The translations under genes were made by a program, and so were the position numbers. Source: Pseudomonas sp. MH9.2 (GTDB lineage Bacteria; Pseudomonadota; Gammaproteobacteria; Pseudomonadales; Pseudomonadaceae). From it: a DNA stretch of 64,000 nt. This document shows positions 55,893-64,000 of this stretch, one piece after another. Each line of letters opens with the position of its first letter. Within the stretch, counting starts at the first letter, position 1. The notes below the pieces were generated by a model. The model was not told where the DNA came from, did not search any database, and worked only from the letters and a program-made list of their open reading frames with translations. The stretch covers positions 5,360,501 through 5,424,500 of the forward strand of contig NZ_CP133784.1 in NCBI RefSeq assembly GCF_034353875.1, read 5' to 3'.

Positions 55893-57065
55893 ATGACTGC
55901 GCCAAGCGAGCTGAATCACCAGCGCTGCGTGCCGATCACGGCGAATGAAGCGTTTCAGAAACTGCTGGTCGAGATTCGTGCGCGTGCTCGAAGCGAAGAA
56001 TTCGACCAACAAAAATTCATCTCGCAGGACGTTATCGAGCAGTTCCGCAAGCTCGGCGTCTATCGGGCTCTGGTGCCCAAACGCTTCGGCGGCGACGAGC
56101 GTTCGCCGGCCGAGTTTTGCCAGATGGTGGAAGATATCTCGTTCGCCGATGGCTCCGCCGGTTGGGTCGCCAGCTTCGGTATGAGCCCGGTTTACCTGGC
56201 GGCGTTGCCGCTGGAAACCATCAAGAAAATCTATGCCGATTCGCCTGACGTGGTGTTCGCCGGCGGGATCTTCCCTCCGCAGCCTGCATCCTTTGTTGAC
56301 GGTGGCCTGGAGGTCAATGGGCGCTGGAAATTTTCCAGCGGTTGCATGGGCGCGTCGCTCATCGGCGTGGGTATCAGCCCGAAAAATGGCGAGATGCTCG
56401 GCCTGCCACGACTGGCGGTGATGCCTCGGGAAAAGGTCAGAATCGAGGAAACCTGGAATGTCGTCGGCCTGGTCGGCACTGGTAGCCATGATGTCGTCGT
56501 CGAAGGCGTGGTGGTGCCGGAGGAGTGGACCTTCGTACGCGGCGGTCCATCGAGTCTTGACGAGCCGTTCTTCCGCTATCCGTCACTGTCGTTCGCCACA
56601 CAGGTGTTGTCTGTGGTTGGCCTGGGCGTTGCTCGTGCGGCACTTGATGAGTTGAGCGGCATGGCCAGTGGCCGAATCTCCGTGACCGGTGCGCCGTCGT
56701 TGTCCGACCGGCCGCTGGCCCAGGTCGAGATGGCCAAGGCCGAAGCGTCGCTGCGCGCTGCACGTTCGTGGTTCTACCAGTCCATCGACGATGCCTGGAC
56801 CAGCGTTCTGGCCGGCGACCCGGTGAGCGTCGAGCAGACCAATATGCTGCGCTTGTCTTCGACCCACGCCACGCGTGTCGCCGCCGATGTTGCGCGCACC
56901 GCGCAAATGCTATCGGGAATGAGCGGGGTGTACCGCACCAGTCCTCTGTCGCGTTTTGTCAACGACACCCAAGTCATTACCCAGCACGCCTTCATGGGCG
57001 ATATGACCTACCAGAACGCGGGCGCGATCTTCTTCGGCAATAAGCCGCTGCCTGGCTACCTGTAA
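55893..57065 (+). CDS. iacA: Acyl-CoA-dehydrogenase-like flavin monooxygenase IacA
   Basis: 390 residues from ATG 55893, with GGAGA five bases upstream; earlier ATGs at 55872 and 55881 are less well placed. The fold is that of acyl-CoA dehydrogenases and HpaB/DszC-type monooxygenases (FQKLLVEIRARARSEEFDQQ, EDISFADGSAGWVASFGMSP, NGRWKFSSGCMGASLIGVGI). IacA starts IAA degradation by hydroxylating the indole ring with reduced flavin supplied by IacG. No substrate residue was tested. Confidence 0.9.
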   Translation: MTAPSELNHQRCVPITANEAFQKLLVEIRARARSEEFDQQKFISQDVIEQFRKLGVYRALVPKRFGGDERSPAEFCQMVEDISFADGSAGWVASFGMSPVYLAALPLETIKKIYADSPDVVFAGGIFPPQPASFVDGGLEVNGRWKFSSGCMGASLIGVGISPKNGEMLGLPRLAVMPREKVRIEETWNVVGLVGTGSHDVVVEGVVVPEEWTFVRGGPSSLDEPFFRYPSLSFATQVLSVVGLGVARAALDELSGMASGRISVTGAPSLSDRPLAQVEMAKAEASLRAARSWFYQSIDDAWTSVLAGDPVSVEQTNMLRLSSTHATRVAADVARTAQMLSGMSGVYRTSPLSRFVNDTQVITQHAFMGDMTYQNAGAIFFGNKPLPGYL

Positions 57066-57091
57066 TTTTTTCCTACTGATTGGTGAACCCC

Positions 57092-57451
57092 ATGACCGAT
57101 AAAAAAGCCCTGCGAGTTTTGTTCTGCATAGGCATCAACCAAAACTTTTTCGATGCTCCGCGTCCTGAAGCGCTGGAAGTCTGGGCCGCTTTCGGCGCCA
57201 TGTGGAACGGCATCGCCGACCTGCCAGGCGTCACCGTGCTGGGCAACATGGACGACGATCAGAGCATGGTCGGCCCGTCTGCCGGCTGGCCCTGGACGAC
57301 TTACTTGCTGGCCGATGTACCCGACATCGAAACCGTCCACGCCGCCTGCAATCTGTTTCGCACCACGGATGTCGGCAATGGCCCTTACAAACTCTGGAAG
57401 TATTGCAAGGTCGAGGCCCGTACCGGTCGCGAACTGATCATCCAGCGCTGA
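57092..57451 (+). CDS. iacB: Small conserved iac-operon protein IacB
   Basis: 119 residues from ATG 57092. It begins LRVLFCIGINQNFFDAPRPE and includes GMWNGIADLPGVTVLG-like FGAMWNGIADLPGVTVLGNM. No catalytic motif is recognised; the length and alternation suggest a ferredoxin-like alpha/beta fold. It is conserved at this position in iac clusters and reported to have no firmly assigned function. It is 26 bases after iacA. Confidence 0.85.
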   Translation: MTDKKALRVLFCIGINQNFFDAPRPEALEVWAAFGAMWNGIADLPGVTVLGNMDDDQSMVGPSAGWPWTTYLLADVPDIETVHAACNLFRTTDVGNGPYKLWKYCKVEARTGRELIIQR

Positions 57452-57467
57452 GTCGAGAGAAGTCGCC

Positions 57468-58001
57468 ATGTCATCACAAGAGCATTTGCGCGCACTGGAA
57501 CAGCGGCTCGAGCAGTTGGAAAGCGAGAACGCGATCCGCGCCTGCATGAATCGCTACATGTCTTTGTGCGACGAGCTGGGCGTGGATTCCCCGCTCGAGG
57601 AACTGGCCGGGTTGTTCACCGAGCAGGCGATCTGGGAAGGTAAGGGTGCCAAGTACCAGAATAGCTTTGGCGGTTACCACGGGCGTGAGGCGATCAAAGC
57701 GATGTTCGCAACCTACATGGTCGAACCGGCGCACTTTTCGCTGAACGTGCACTTCCTGACCTCGGAACTGATCCGGGTCAGCGGTGAGACCGCAGATGCC
57801 AGTTGGGTGATGTTGCAGACTTCGACCTTTGCCTCGGGTGCCTCGCACCTCAACAGCGCCCGCCTGACCGTGCGGTTCGCCCAGAAAAAAGGGCAGTGGC
57901 GCATGGCGCATTTTCAGACCGAGAACCTGTTCAGCCGACCGGTAGACACCTGGAACAATGCCGCGCACCTGCCCGTACCTGGTAAGTCCGGCCAGTCCTG
58001 A
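57468..58001 (+). CDS. iacI: SnoaL-like protein IacI
   Basis: 177 residues with a SnoaL/NTF2-like layout: an N-terminal helix (LRALEQRLEQLESENAIRAC), then MNRYMSLCDELGVDSPLEEL, LFTEQAIWEG and a C-terminal beta-sheet region (SWVMLQTSTFASGASHLNSA, WRMAHFQTENLFSRP). In iac operons the gene between iacB and iacC encodes this protein, thought to act on a hydroxylated indole intermediate. Fold assignment is good; reaction is not shown here. Confidence 0.85.
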   Translation: MSSQEHLRALEQRLEQLESENAIRACMNRYMSLCDELGVDSPLEELAGLFTEQAIWEGKGAKYQNSFGGYHGREAIKAMFATYMVEPAHFSLNVHFLTSELIRVSGETADASWVMLQTSTFASGASHLNSARLTVRFAQKKGQWRMAHFQTENLFSRPVDTWNNAAHLPVPGKSGQS

Positions 58002-58054
58002 AAGTAACACCCAGAATTCTTAGAGTCGGCGAATAATGCCGACGAGGAGTGATC

Positions 58055-59329
58055 GTGAGTAACCTGATAAACACCGTAACGCTCGACGCCAGTCCTTCCG
58101 ATCTGGTCCTGCATGACCGCGTTCACACGTCGCTGTACACCGACAGCAAAATCTTCGATCAGGAGCTGGACAAGATTTTCTACAGCACCTGGATCTGGGT
58201 CGCTCACGGCAGTGAGATCCCGGAGTCCGGCAGCTACAAGAGCACCTATATCGGCAAGCAGCCGGTGATCGTCGTGCGCGACCGCAAGAAAGAAGTGCAT
58301 GTGTTGCTCAACCGCTGCCGCCATCGTGGCGCAACGGTGTGCGAACACAAGAAGGGTAAGACCAACAGTTTTGTCTGCCCTTATCACGGCTGGAGCTATG
58401 CCCTGGATGGCAGCTTGCGCGGTGTGCCGCACCCGGAAAGCTACGCCGATTGCCTGGACAAGGGCGAACTGCCTTTGGTCAGCCTGCGTGTCGAGCAATA
58501 CAACGGCATGATCTTCGCCACCTTCAAGGATGACATCGAGCCCCTCGCTGACTTCCTCGGCCCGGCAAAGAAGTGGATCGACCTGTTCATGAAGCAGGGC
58601 GCCGGCTACCCGGTCAAAGTGGGTGGAGAGCACCGCTTCCGCTTCCCCGGCAACTGGAAGATCCAGCTGGAAAACACCACCGACGCCTACCACTTCCCGC
58701 TGGTGCACAAGTCGTTCCTGTCGTCCGTGGATGAACAGACTCTGGAGCTCTTCGACTTCGTCGAAGGACCGGGCTACGTCGAAGACCTCGGCAACGGACA
58801 CAGCGTGATGGTGATGATCCCTGACCTGGTCGACCTGGAAGCCAACCTCGACTTGCCGATCCCTGAGCGTTTCGAAGACCTGGCCGCGCAGTTGCGCGCC
58901 GAAGGCCAGGACGAAGAATCGGTCCGTCGCATCGTGCGTGCGGTCGGCGGTTCGGGCTTCAACCTCAACCTGTTCCCGAACATCGCTTGTTCCATGGCGT
59001 TCTTCCGGGTGTTGCAACCGATCGCGGTGAACGAAACCGAAATCCATCACGCCGTCATCACCATGGACGGTGGCCCGGCCGTGGCCAACCGCTATCGCCT
59101 GCGCCTGCATGAGCACTTCCAGGGCCCGATGGGTTTTGGTACCCCGGACGATTCCGAAGCCTGGGAGCGCGTACAGCGCGGCGCCAGTGCCGGCACCGAT
59201 CTGTGGATCATGCTCAACCGCGGCTTGCCGGGTGAAAAGGCATCCGAAGACGGGCTGGTGAGCGATGTGAGCGCCGAGACCGGCATGCGTGCTGGCTACC
59301 AGCAGTGGAAAAAGATGATGTCGGCCTGA
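58055..59329 (+). CDS. iacC: Rieske dioxygenase large subunit IacC
   Basis: 424 residues from GTG 58055, with GAGGAG five bases upstream. The Rieske cluster ligands are C88, H90, C108 and H111 (CRHRG and CPYHGWSY). The mononuclear iron site is in ENTTDAYHFPLVHKSF. It belongs to the ring-hydroxylating dioxygenase alpha family and acts with the beta subunit IacD and reductase IacF on an oxidised indole acetate intermediate. Confidence 0.93.
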   Translation: MSNLINTVTLDASPSDLVLHDRVHTSLYTDSKIFDQELDKIFYSTWIWVAHGSEIPESGSYKSTYIGKQPVIVVRDRKKEVHVLLNRCRHRGATVCEHKKGKTNSFVCPYHGWSYALDGSLRGVPHPESYADCLDKGELPLVSLRVEQYNGMIFATFKDDIEPLADFLGPAKKWIDLFMKQGAGYPVKVGGEHRFRFPGNWKIQLENTTDAYHFPLVHKSFLSSVDEQTLELFDFVEGPGYVEDLGNGHSVMVMIPDLVDLEANLDLPIPERFEDLAAQLRAEGQDEESVRRIVRAVGGSGFNLNLFPNIACSMAFFRVLQPIAVNETEIHHAVITMDGGPAVANRYRLRLHEHFQGPMGFGTPDDSEAWERVQRGASAGTDLWIMLNRGLPGEKASEDGLVSDVSAETGMRAGYQQWKKMMSA

Positions 59330-59344
59330 GTGACGGAGAACACC

Positions 59345-59824
59345 ATGAACAATCTGCAATTGCTCAACCAAGTCAGCGCTTTCATCTGGCAGGAAGCGGA
59401 CATGCTCGATCACGGCGATTTCGTCGACTGGCTCGATCTGTGGACCGAGAACGCGACCTACATCATCCCGATCGATCCGCTGGAAACCGACTTCGAGAAC
59501 ACCCTGAACTACGCCTACGATGATCACCACATGCGTCAGTTGCGTGTCACCCGATTGACCAGCGGCGAATCGATTTCGACCACCCCGCGGGCACGCACCG
59601 TGCGCAGTCAGTCGCGCTTTCGCGTGCTTTCAGATGAAGACGGAATTGTCACCGTGCGTTGTGCGCAGAACCTGCGTGAGTTCCGCAAGGATGTGCTCAA
59701 GCAGTACACCGCCGATGTCACGTTTGAACTGGTGCGCAGCGGTGACAGTTTCAAGATTCAGCGCAAGGTGATCCAGCTGATCAACTCCACCGATACCCTC
59801 GCCGGTATCGGCTACATCCTCTGA
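59345..59824 (+). CDS. iacD: Ring-hydroxylating dioxygenase small subunit IacD
   Basis: 159 residues from ATG 59345 with GGAGA five bases upstream; a GTG at 59330 directly after the iacC stop is the alternative. Beta-subunit (SnoaL-like) fold: VSAFIWQEADMLDHGDFVDW, DLWTENATYIIPIDPLETDF, DVLKQYTADVTFELVR. It pairs with IacC; the small subunit is structural. Confidence 0.9.
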   Translation: MNNLQLLNQVSAFIWQEADMLDHGDFVDWLDLWTENATYIIPIDPLETDFENTLNYAYDDHHMRQLRVTRLTSGESISTTPRARTVRSQSRFRVLSDEDGIVTVRCAQNLREFRKDVLKQYTADVTFELVRSGDSFKIQRKVIQLINSTDTLAGIGYIL

Positions 59825-59834
59825 GGACGTTGCC

Positions 59835-60575
59835 ATGACACAGGTTGCATTGGTCACCGGCGCGGCCCAGGGGCTGGGCAAAAGCATTGCCGAGCAACTG
59901 CTGAACGCCGGCTATCGGGTCGTGATCAGCGACCGTTCGCTGGAATCAGCACGGGTCACCGCCACTGAACTCGATGCCACGGGTGAACGGGTCCTGGCGC
60001 TCAAGCTCGATGTATCGAGGAAGGCCGATTTCGAAGACGCGCTGGCGGCCGTCGTGGCGCATTGGGGTGAATTGCAGGTGGTGGTGAACAACGCCGCGAT
60101 GACCATGACCACACCGGTGATGCAGATCAGCCCGGAAGAGTTCGACCGTGTTGTGAGCGTCAATCAGCGCGGCACTTTTGTCGGCTGCCAGGTGTTCGGC
60201 AGCTATCTGGCGGCCCAGGGTTACGGGAGGATCATCAACATGGCTTCCCTGGCCGGGCAGAACGGCGGCACCGCAACCGGCGCGCATTACGCCGCATCCA
60301 AGGGCGCCATCATTACCTTGACCAAGATCTTCGCCAAGGAGCTGGCGGCGTCCGGTGTCACGGTCAACGCTATCGCCCCGGGCCCTATCGAATCGCCGGC
60401 GGTGCGCGCCGCCGTGCCGCCCGAGCGCCTGGAAAAACTGATAGAGGCGATCCCGGTCAAGCAATTGGGTAACGCCGCGTTCATCGGCAAGCTGATCGTG
60501 CAACTGGCCAGCGAAGACGCCTACTTCACCACCGGGGCGACCTGGGATGTGAACGGCGGGATCTTCATGCGCTGA
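59835..60575 (+). CDS. iacE: Short-chain dehydrogenase/reductase IacE
   Basis: 246 residues. Cofactor motif TGAAQGLGKSIA, NNAAMTM, catalytic Ser region MASLAGQNGG and YAASKGAII with Tyr and Lys. C-terminal GATWDVNGGIFM is the usual end of classical SDRs. In iac operons IacE converts a hydroxylated indole-3-acetate intermediate. It is 10 bases after iacD, so it is co-transcribed. Confidence 0.92.
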   Translation: MTQVALVTGAAQGLGKSIAEQLLNAGYRVVISDRSLESARVTATELDATGERVLALKLDVSRKADFEDALAAVVAHWGELQVVVNNAAMTMTTPVMQISPEEFDRVVSVNQRGTFVGCQVFGSYLAAQGYGRIINMASLAGQNGGTATGAHYAASKGAIITLTKIFAKELAASGVTVNAIAPGPIESPAVRAAVPPERLEKLIEAIPVKQLGNAAFIGKLIVQLASEDAYFTTGATWDVNGGIFMR

Positions 60576-60654
60576 GTCCACGGTTACACGGTTTGAAAAA
60601 GCAGTCGGGGGTGCCCAGATGCGCCCCCTTACAACGAAATCGGGATGGTCCTGT

Positions 60655-61614
60655 ATGAGCGATCAATTATTGAAAGTCGTCGTGCGCAAGCGTGAAGAAC
60701 AGGGCGAAGGTGTTGTCGTACTGGATCTGAGTGATCCGACGGGACAGCCTTTGCCCGCCTTCGAGGCGGGCGCGCATGTCGATATCCACCTCAAGACCGG
60801 TCTGGTTCGCCAGTATTCGCTGTGCGGTGATCCGGCCAACGCAGGCGCCTATCGCTTGGGCGTACTCAAGGATCCCGCCTCGCGTGGCGGTTCGGTGGCG
60901 GTGCATGAACTGCTACAGGAAGGTCGTGAAATCGAGATCAGCCTGCCACGCAATCACTTTCCGCTGGCCAGCGATGCCAGGCGTTCGATCCTGATCGGCG
61001 GCGGTATCGGCATCACCCCGATGGTGGCCATGGCTTACGCGCTGAATGCCCGCGACAGCGATTTCGAACTGCATTATTGCGGTCGTTCACGCAGCCGCAG
61101 CGCCTTTCTCGAGGAGCTGGGTAACGCTGCGTTTGCGTCGCGGTTGAACACCCACTTTGACGACGAAGCCGCCGACCAGAAACTCGACCTACCAAAAGTG
61201 CTGGGCACTCCACAAGCTGGCGTACACGTGTATGTCTGCGGACCGGCCGGTTTCATGGACTGGGTCATTGCCCAGGTCCTGGAAGCGGGGTACGCCGACG
61301 ATCATGTGCACCGCGAATACTTCCAGGTCGAAGTCGACGCTTCGGGCGCCGGTTTCGAAGTGGTCGCCCAGCGCAGCGGCAAGACCGTACAGGTTGCCGA
61401 GGGCCAGAGCATCGTCGATGCGCTGACTGCCGTGGGCATCAAGATTGAAGTGTCGTGTGAGCAAGGCGTTTGCGGCACGTGCTTGTGCGACGTTATCGAA
61501 GGCGAACCGGATCATCGCGACATCTATCTCACGGATGACGAAAAATCTGCCAATGACCAGATTCTGGTGTGCTGTTCCCGGGCCAAGTCCAAGAAACTGG
61601 TGCTGGATATCTGA
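60655..61614 (+). CDS. iacF: Ferredoxin reductase-ferredoxin IacF
   Basis: 319 residues from ATG 60655; the earlier ATG at 60619 adds a less typical tail. Phthalate dioxygenase reductase family: FMN/NAD domain (RQYSLCGDPANAGAYRLGVL, ILIGGGIGITPMVAMAYAL) and a C-terminal plant-type 2Fe-2S domain with CEQGVCGTCLCDVIEG and the fourth Cys in ILVCCSRAKS. It passes electrons from NADH to IacC. Confidence 0.93.
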   Translation: MSDQLLKVVVRKREEQGEGVVVLDLSDPTGQPLPAFEAGAHVDIHLKTGLVRQYSLCGDPANAGAYRLGVLKDPASRGGSVAVHELLQEGREIEISLPRNHFPLASDARRSILIGGGIGITPMVAMAYALNARDSDFELHYCGRSRSRSAFLEELGNAAFASRLNTHFDDEAADQKLDLPKVLGTPQAGVHVYVCGPAGFMDWVIAQVLEAGYADDHVHREYFQVEVDASGAGFEVVAQRSGKTVQVAEGQSIVDALTAVGIKIEVSCEQGVCGTCLCDVIEGEPDHRDIYLTDDEKSANDQILVCCSRAKSKKLVLDI

Positions 61615-61633
61615 TAGACCGGAGGGTAAGACC

Positions 61634-62134
61634 ATGGTCGATACAACTGGATTTCGTAACTCAATGGCAATGCTTGGTGGCGCGGTTTCGGTCATCACCA
61701 CCGATGGTCCTGCGGGTCGTTTCGGGTTTACCGCTTCGGCGGTGTGCAGCGTGACTGACCAGCCACCGACGCTGTTGGTGTGCATGAATCGCTCGTCGTT
61801 TTCCAACGTGCATTTCAAGAGCAACGGTGTGCTGAGCGTCAACGTGCTGACCCCTGGGCATCAGGAGGTGTCGGGGGCTTTTTCCAACCGCAATCTCGAT
61901 ACCGAACAGCGCTTTTCCTGCGCATCATGGAGCACCCTGGAGAGCGGTGCGCCGTTGCTTGATGAGTCACTGGTCAGTTTCGACTGCCGTATCGCCCAGG
62001 CTCATGAAGTGGGATCGCACACAATTTTCTATTGCGAAGTATTGGGCATCCGTAATGGCGACAGCCAGGAAGGCCTTGTGTATTTCAATCGCGCCTACCA
62101 CCGTTTGGGGGATGCCTCTAAAGCAACTTCCTGA
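61634..62134 (+). CDS. iacG: Flavin reductase IacG
   Basis: 166 residues from ATG 61634 with GGAGG eight bases upstream. HpaC-type flavin reductase fold: MAMLGGAVSVITTDGPAGRF, GFTASAVCSVTDQPPTLLVC, SNGVLSVNVLTPGHQEVS. It provides reduced flavin for the monooxygenase IacA. It is the last gene of the iac operon before a 226-base gap. Confidence 0.93.
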   Translation: MVDTTGFRNSMAMLGGAVSVITTDGPAGRFGFTASAVCSVTDQPPTLLVCMNRSSFSNVHFKSNGVLSVNVLTPGHQEVSGAFSNRNLDTEQRFSCASWSTLESGAPLLDESLVSFDCRIAQAHEVGSHTIFYCEVLGIRNGDSQEGLVYFNRAYHRLGDASKATS

Positions 62135-62360
62135 TGTTGGATTGCCCCAAAAAAACGATAAGACTTTCCATGATCGTTGAGTGTTTAAAATAACTATAAA
62201 GCGGTTTTCGCTGTTCTGGCGAACGACTGCGTTACGACTTTTTTGCAGTAAGTGGTTATAAAAATAATACTGCGGATTGACTGCCAAAGTTTCACTTTTG
62301 CTGAATTGATCTGCTTCCACTAGTCGTGCCTTCGTGCATGTAAAAAAGAAGGAAAGTTTG

Positions 62361-63638
62361 ATGTTCCAGAAGAGCTGGGTAAGCCGTGGCGTCACCACCG
62401 CGGCCGTGATGGGGATCTTCACACCTGTGGTTGCGCAGGCTGACTTCGTAGACGACAGCCAAGTCAGTCTGGGGATGCGCAACTTCTATATCGACCGCGA
62501 TTTCAAACAGCATGATGCGCCGCAATCGCGGATCGGCAGTTGGACCCAAGGCTTCGATTTTCGGGCGATCTCGGGTTACACCGAAGGCACGCTACAGTTT
62601 GGCCTGGACCTCTCGGCGCAGTACGCCTATCGCCTGGACGGCGGCGGTGGCCGTGGTCCGGACAGCATCATTCCGTACGACACCAGCAAGGGCGAACAAG
62701 TCCGGGACTATGGCCGTGCGGCGCTGACCGGCAAGGTTCGTTACAACAAAACCGAACTCAAGATAGGTGAACTTCGACCGACGTTGCCGGTGGCTTACAT
62801 CGACGACTCCCGGCAATTAATCACCACCTATCACGGCGTGCAGCTCGAATCGAAAGACGTGGACAACCTGACGCTGACCGGTGGCCGTTTTACCGAGATC
62901 AGCTCCCGGGAGTCTTCCAATACCGAGAAGATGTACTTGTTCAATGGGCCCGACGTTAAACGTCGCAGTGACGGTTTGAACTTTGGGGGCGCCACGTATG
63001 CGTTTACGCCGAACTTGTCCGGCACTTACTTCTTCGGCCAGTTGGAAGATATCTACAAACAACACTATCTCGGTTTGACTTATAACCATGATCTGGGGGC
63101 CGGTTACGGCGTGAAGACCGACCTCCGTTACTTCAATAACAGCGAGGACGGCAAGGCGTTATACGGCGACATCGACAACAGGTCCTACGGGATCATGACG
63201 ACCCTGAAGAAGGGTGCCCATGCTTTCGGTGTCGGCTATCAGCGCATGCTTGGCGAGTCGACATTCCCGACGCTCAACGGCTATGCACCGCAGCCTTACC
63301 TGGTGAACTGGTCGACAGTGGCGTTCGTCAAGCCGAACGAAAGCTCCTGGCAATTGCGTTATGACTACAACTTCGCGGGCATCGGTTTGCCGGGTCTGAA
63401 ATTGATGACGCGTTACATGCGCGGCACGGGTGTCGACCGGGGCAACAATGCCCTCGACCAAAACGTCGAAAGCGAACGCAACATCGTGCTCGGCTATGTG
63501 GTGCAAAGCGGTCCGCTCAAAGATGTGGGTTTCGAATGGCGCCGCATTGACGTTAAGACGCGTTATGGCAATGGCAGTGCGTCGGGTGCGGACTATCAGG
63601 AGAACCGCCTGATCACCACCTACACCTGGAAGTTCTGA
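62361..63638 (+). CDS. OprD-family outer membrane porin
   Basis: 425 residues from ATG 62361. Signal peptide MFQKSWVSRGVTTAAVMGIF and cleavage after QA. Typical OprD segments: SLGMRNFYIDRDF, WTQGFDFRAISGYTEGTLQF, GLDLSAQYAYRLDGG, LKIGELRPTLPV, NESSWQLRYDYNFAGIGLPG and the terminal YVVQSGPLKDVGFEWR. It ends with Phe, as outer-membrane barrels do. OprD porins carry aromatic or amino acids; by position it may be the IAA entry channel. A strong hairpin terminator follows. Confidence 0.93.
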   Translation: MFQKSWVSRGVTTAAVMGIFTPVVAQADFVDDSQVSLGMRNFYIDRDFKQHDAPQSRIGSWTQGFDFRAISGYTEGTLQFGLDLSAQYAYRLDGGGGRGPDSIIPYDTSKGEQVRDYGRAALTGKVRYNKTELKIGELRPTLPVAYIDDSRQLITTYHGVQLESKDVDNLTLTGGRFTEISSRESSNTEKMYLFNGPDVKRRSDGLNFGGATYAFTPNLSGTYFFGQLEDIYKQHYLGLTYNHDLGAGYGVKTDLRYFNNSEDGKALYGDIDNRSYGIMTTLKKGAHAFGVGYQRMLGESTFPTLNGYAPQPYLVNWSTVAFVKPNESSWQLRYDYNFAGIGLPGLKLMTRYMRGTGVDRGNNALDQNVESERNIVLGYVVQSGPLKDVGFEWRRIDVKTRYGNGSASGADYQENRLITTYTWKF

Positions 63639-63714
63639 AATCCCCCGGGAGCCGTTCGCGGCTTCCGGGTTGCCCGCGCATCGGGCAAAGGTTTTTCAAC
63701 ACTGGTTTTCCTTT

Positions 63715-63743
63715 GCCCGGATCGCTCCTTCCGGGCTTTTTTT
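63715..63743 (+). terminator. Rho-independent terminator after the porin gene
   Basis: GCCCGGA pairs with TCCGGGC around an eight-base loop, followed by seven T. Confidence 0.85.
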
Positions 63744-63778
63744 CGCAGCGGTTTTTATCCGCCCTACGAGGATGACCT

Positions 63779-64000
63779 ATGCGTCGTTTCTATACCGGTT
63801 CTGACTTGAATCGTGTGCACAGCATTGCCGAACTGGCCGACATGGCTCGGCGACGCGTGCCTTACTTCGTCTGGGAATACCTCAGCGGCGGCGCGGAAGC
63901 CGAATTGACGCTCAAGGATAATCTCGACGCGTTCAGTGCTTATGGCCTGCACGCCAGAGCCATGGTGCCCTGCCATGCGCCCGACACGTCTCGCGCGTTG
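63779..64000 (+). CDS. FMN-dependent alpha-hydroxy acid dehydrogenase (3' end outside window)
   Basis: The first 74 residues, starting MRRFYTGSDLNRVHSIAELA, then ARRRVPYFVWEYLSGGAEAE and TLKDNLDAF, match the N-terminus of the L-lactate/mandelate/glycolate oxidase family. These enzymes oxidise 2-hydroxy acids using FMN. The gene continues past the window. A role in the breakdown of a side-chain hydroxy acid is possible, but unproven. Confidence 0.85.
   Translation, partial: MRRFYTGSDLNRVHSIAELADMARRRVPYFVWEYLSGGAEAELTLKDNLDAFSAYGLHARAMVPCHAPDTSRAL

Noticed and set aside
57914..59530. Long minus-strand open frame of 538 codons
   Set aside because: Antisense to iacC and parts of iacI and iacD, which have clear Rieske and beta-subunit motifs; the antisense translation has no recognisable family and comes from high GC content.
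1..64000. CRISPR array or ribosomal RNA
   Set aside because: No set of regularly spaced repeats and no rRNA-like sequence was seen; repeats found are insertion sequences, attachment sites, attC-like sites or short tandem units.

Overview
The window looks like a Pseudomonas chromosome, probably the P. fluorescens/putida group. The evidence is a complete iacHABICDEFG indole-3-acetate (IAA) catabolic operon, OprD-type porins, an MvaT-family protein and a tRNA-Pro integration site. It divides into a surface-polysaccharide locus, an insertion-sequence-rich decayed stretch, two tandem tRNA-Pro islands and a plant-hormone catabolic region.

Positions 1-11124 are an AT-rich O-antigen/exopolysaccharide cluster on the plus strand. 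It holds glycosyltransferases (one a GT2 fused to a PssD/Alg14-like domain, with a separate PssE/Alg13-like partner), a VioA-like aminotransferase, a VioB-like acetyltransferase, a Wzx-type flippase, an acyltransferase-3 and rmlB, rmlA, rmlC. RmlA and RmlB supply dTDP-4-keto-6-deoxyglucose, which VioA/VioB would turn into dTDP-4-acetamido-4,6-dideoxyglucose. rmlD is absent from its usual place between rmlB and rmlA.

Positions 11444-29195 are an insertion-sequence graveyard. It contains two near-identical IS30 copies, two IS5-family copies plus a relic, an IS3 element broken by an 8-bp repeat expansion, an IS630 element and an IS66 tnpB relic. Between them sit regulatory and surface genes: a BvgA-like response regulator, galU split by IS5 with an intact CTAG duplication, a phosphomannomutase C-terminal fragment, rfaH, an MvaT-like gene, a lone winged-helix protein and an atypical receiver protein.

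Positions 29196-42401 hold two islands at a tRNA-Pro(GGG) 3' end. The first is a remnant: a P4-type integrase and a broken accessory gene, ending at an exact 93-bp repeat (31075-31167). The second runs to the other copy of that repeat (42309-42401). It has no integrase. It carries a 2203-residue DUF4011-helicase-Vsr-DUF3320 protein, a conserved 334-residue protein, a small exported protein, a PD-(D/E)xK nuclease-like protein and two probable integron gene cassettes. This is the best candidate for an undescribed defence island.

Positions 42402-64000 resume a GC-rich backbone. There is a porin relic, a MarR regulator (probable iacR), an MFS remnant, an AraC regulator, a PAS-type chemoreceptor, a class II aldolase, a ketopantoate-reductase-like enzyme and a Liv-type ABC importer with a LivM-LivG fusion. 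The iac operon is divergent from the importer and is followed by an OprD porin and the start of an FMN-dependent 2-hydroxyacid dehydrogenase. Together these suggest sensing, uptake and degradation of IAA or related aromatic acids, which is inferred from synteny and not tested.
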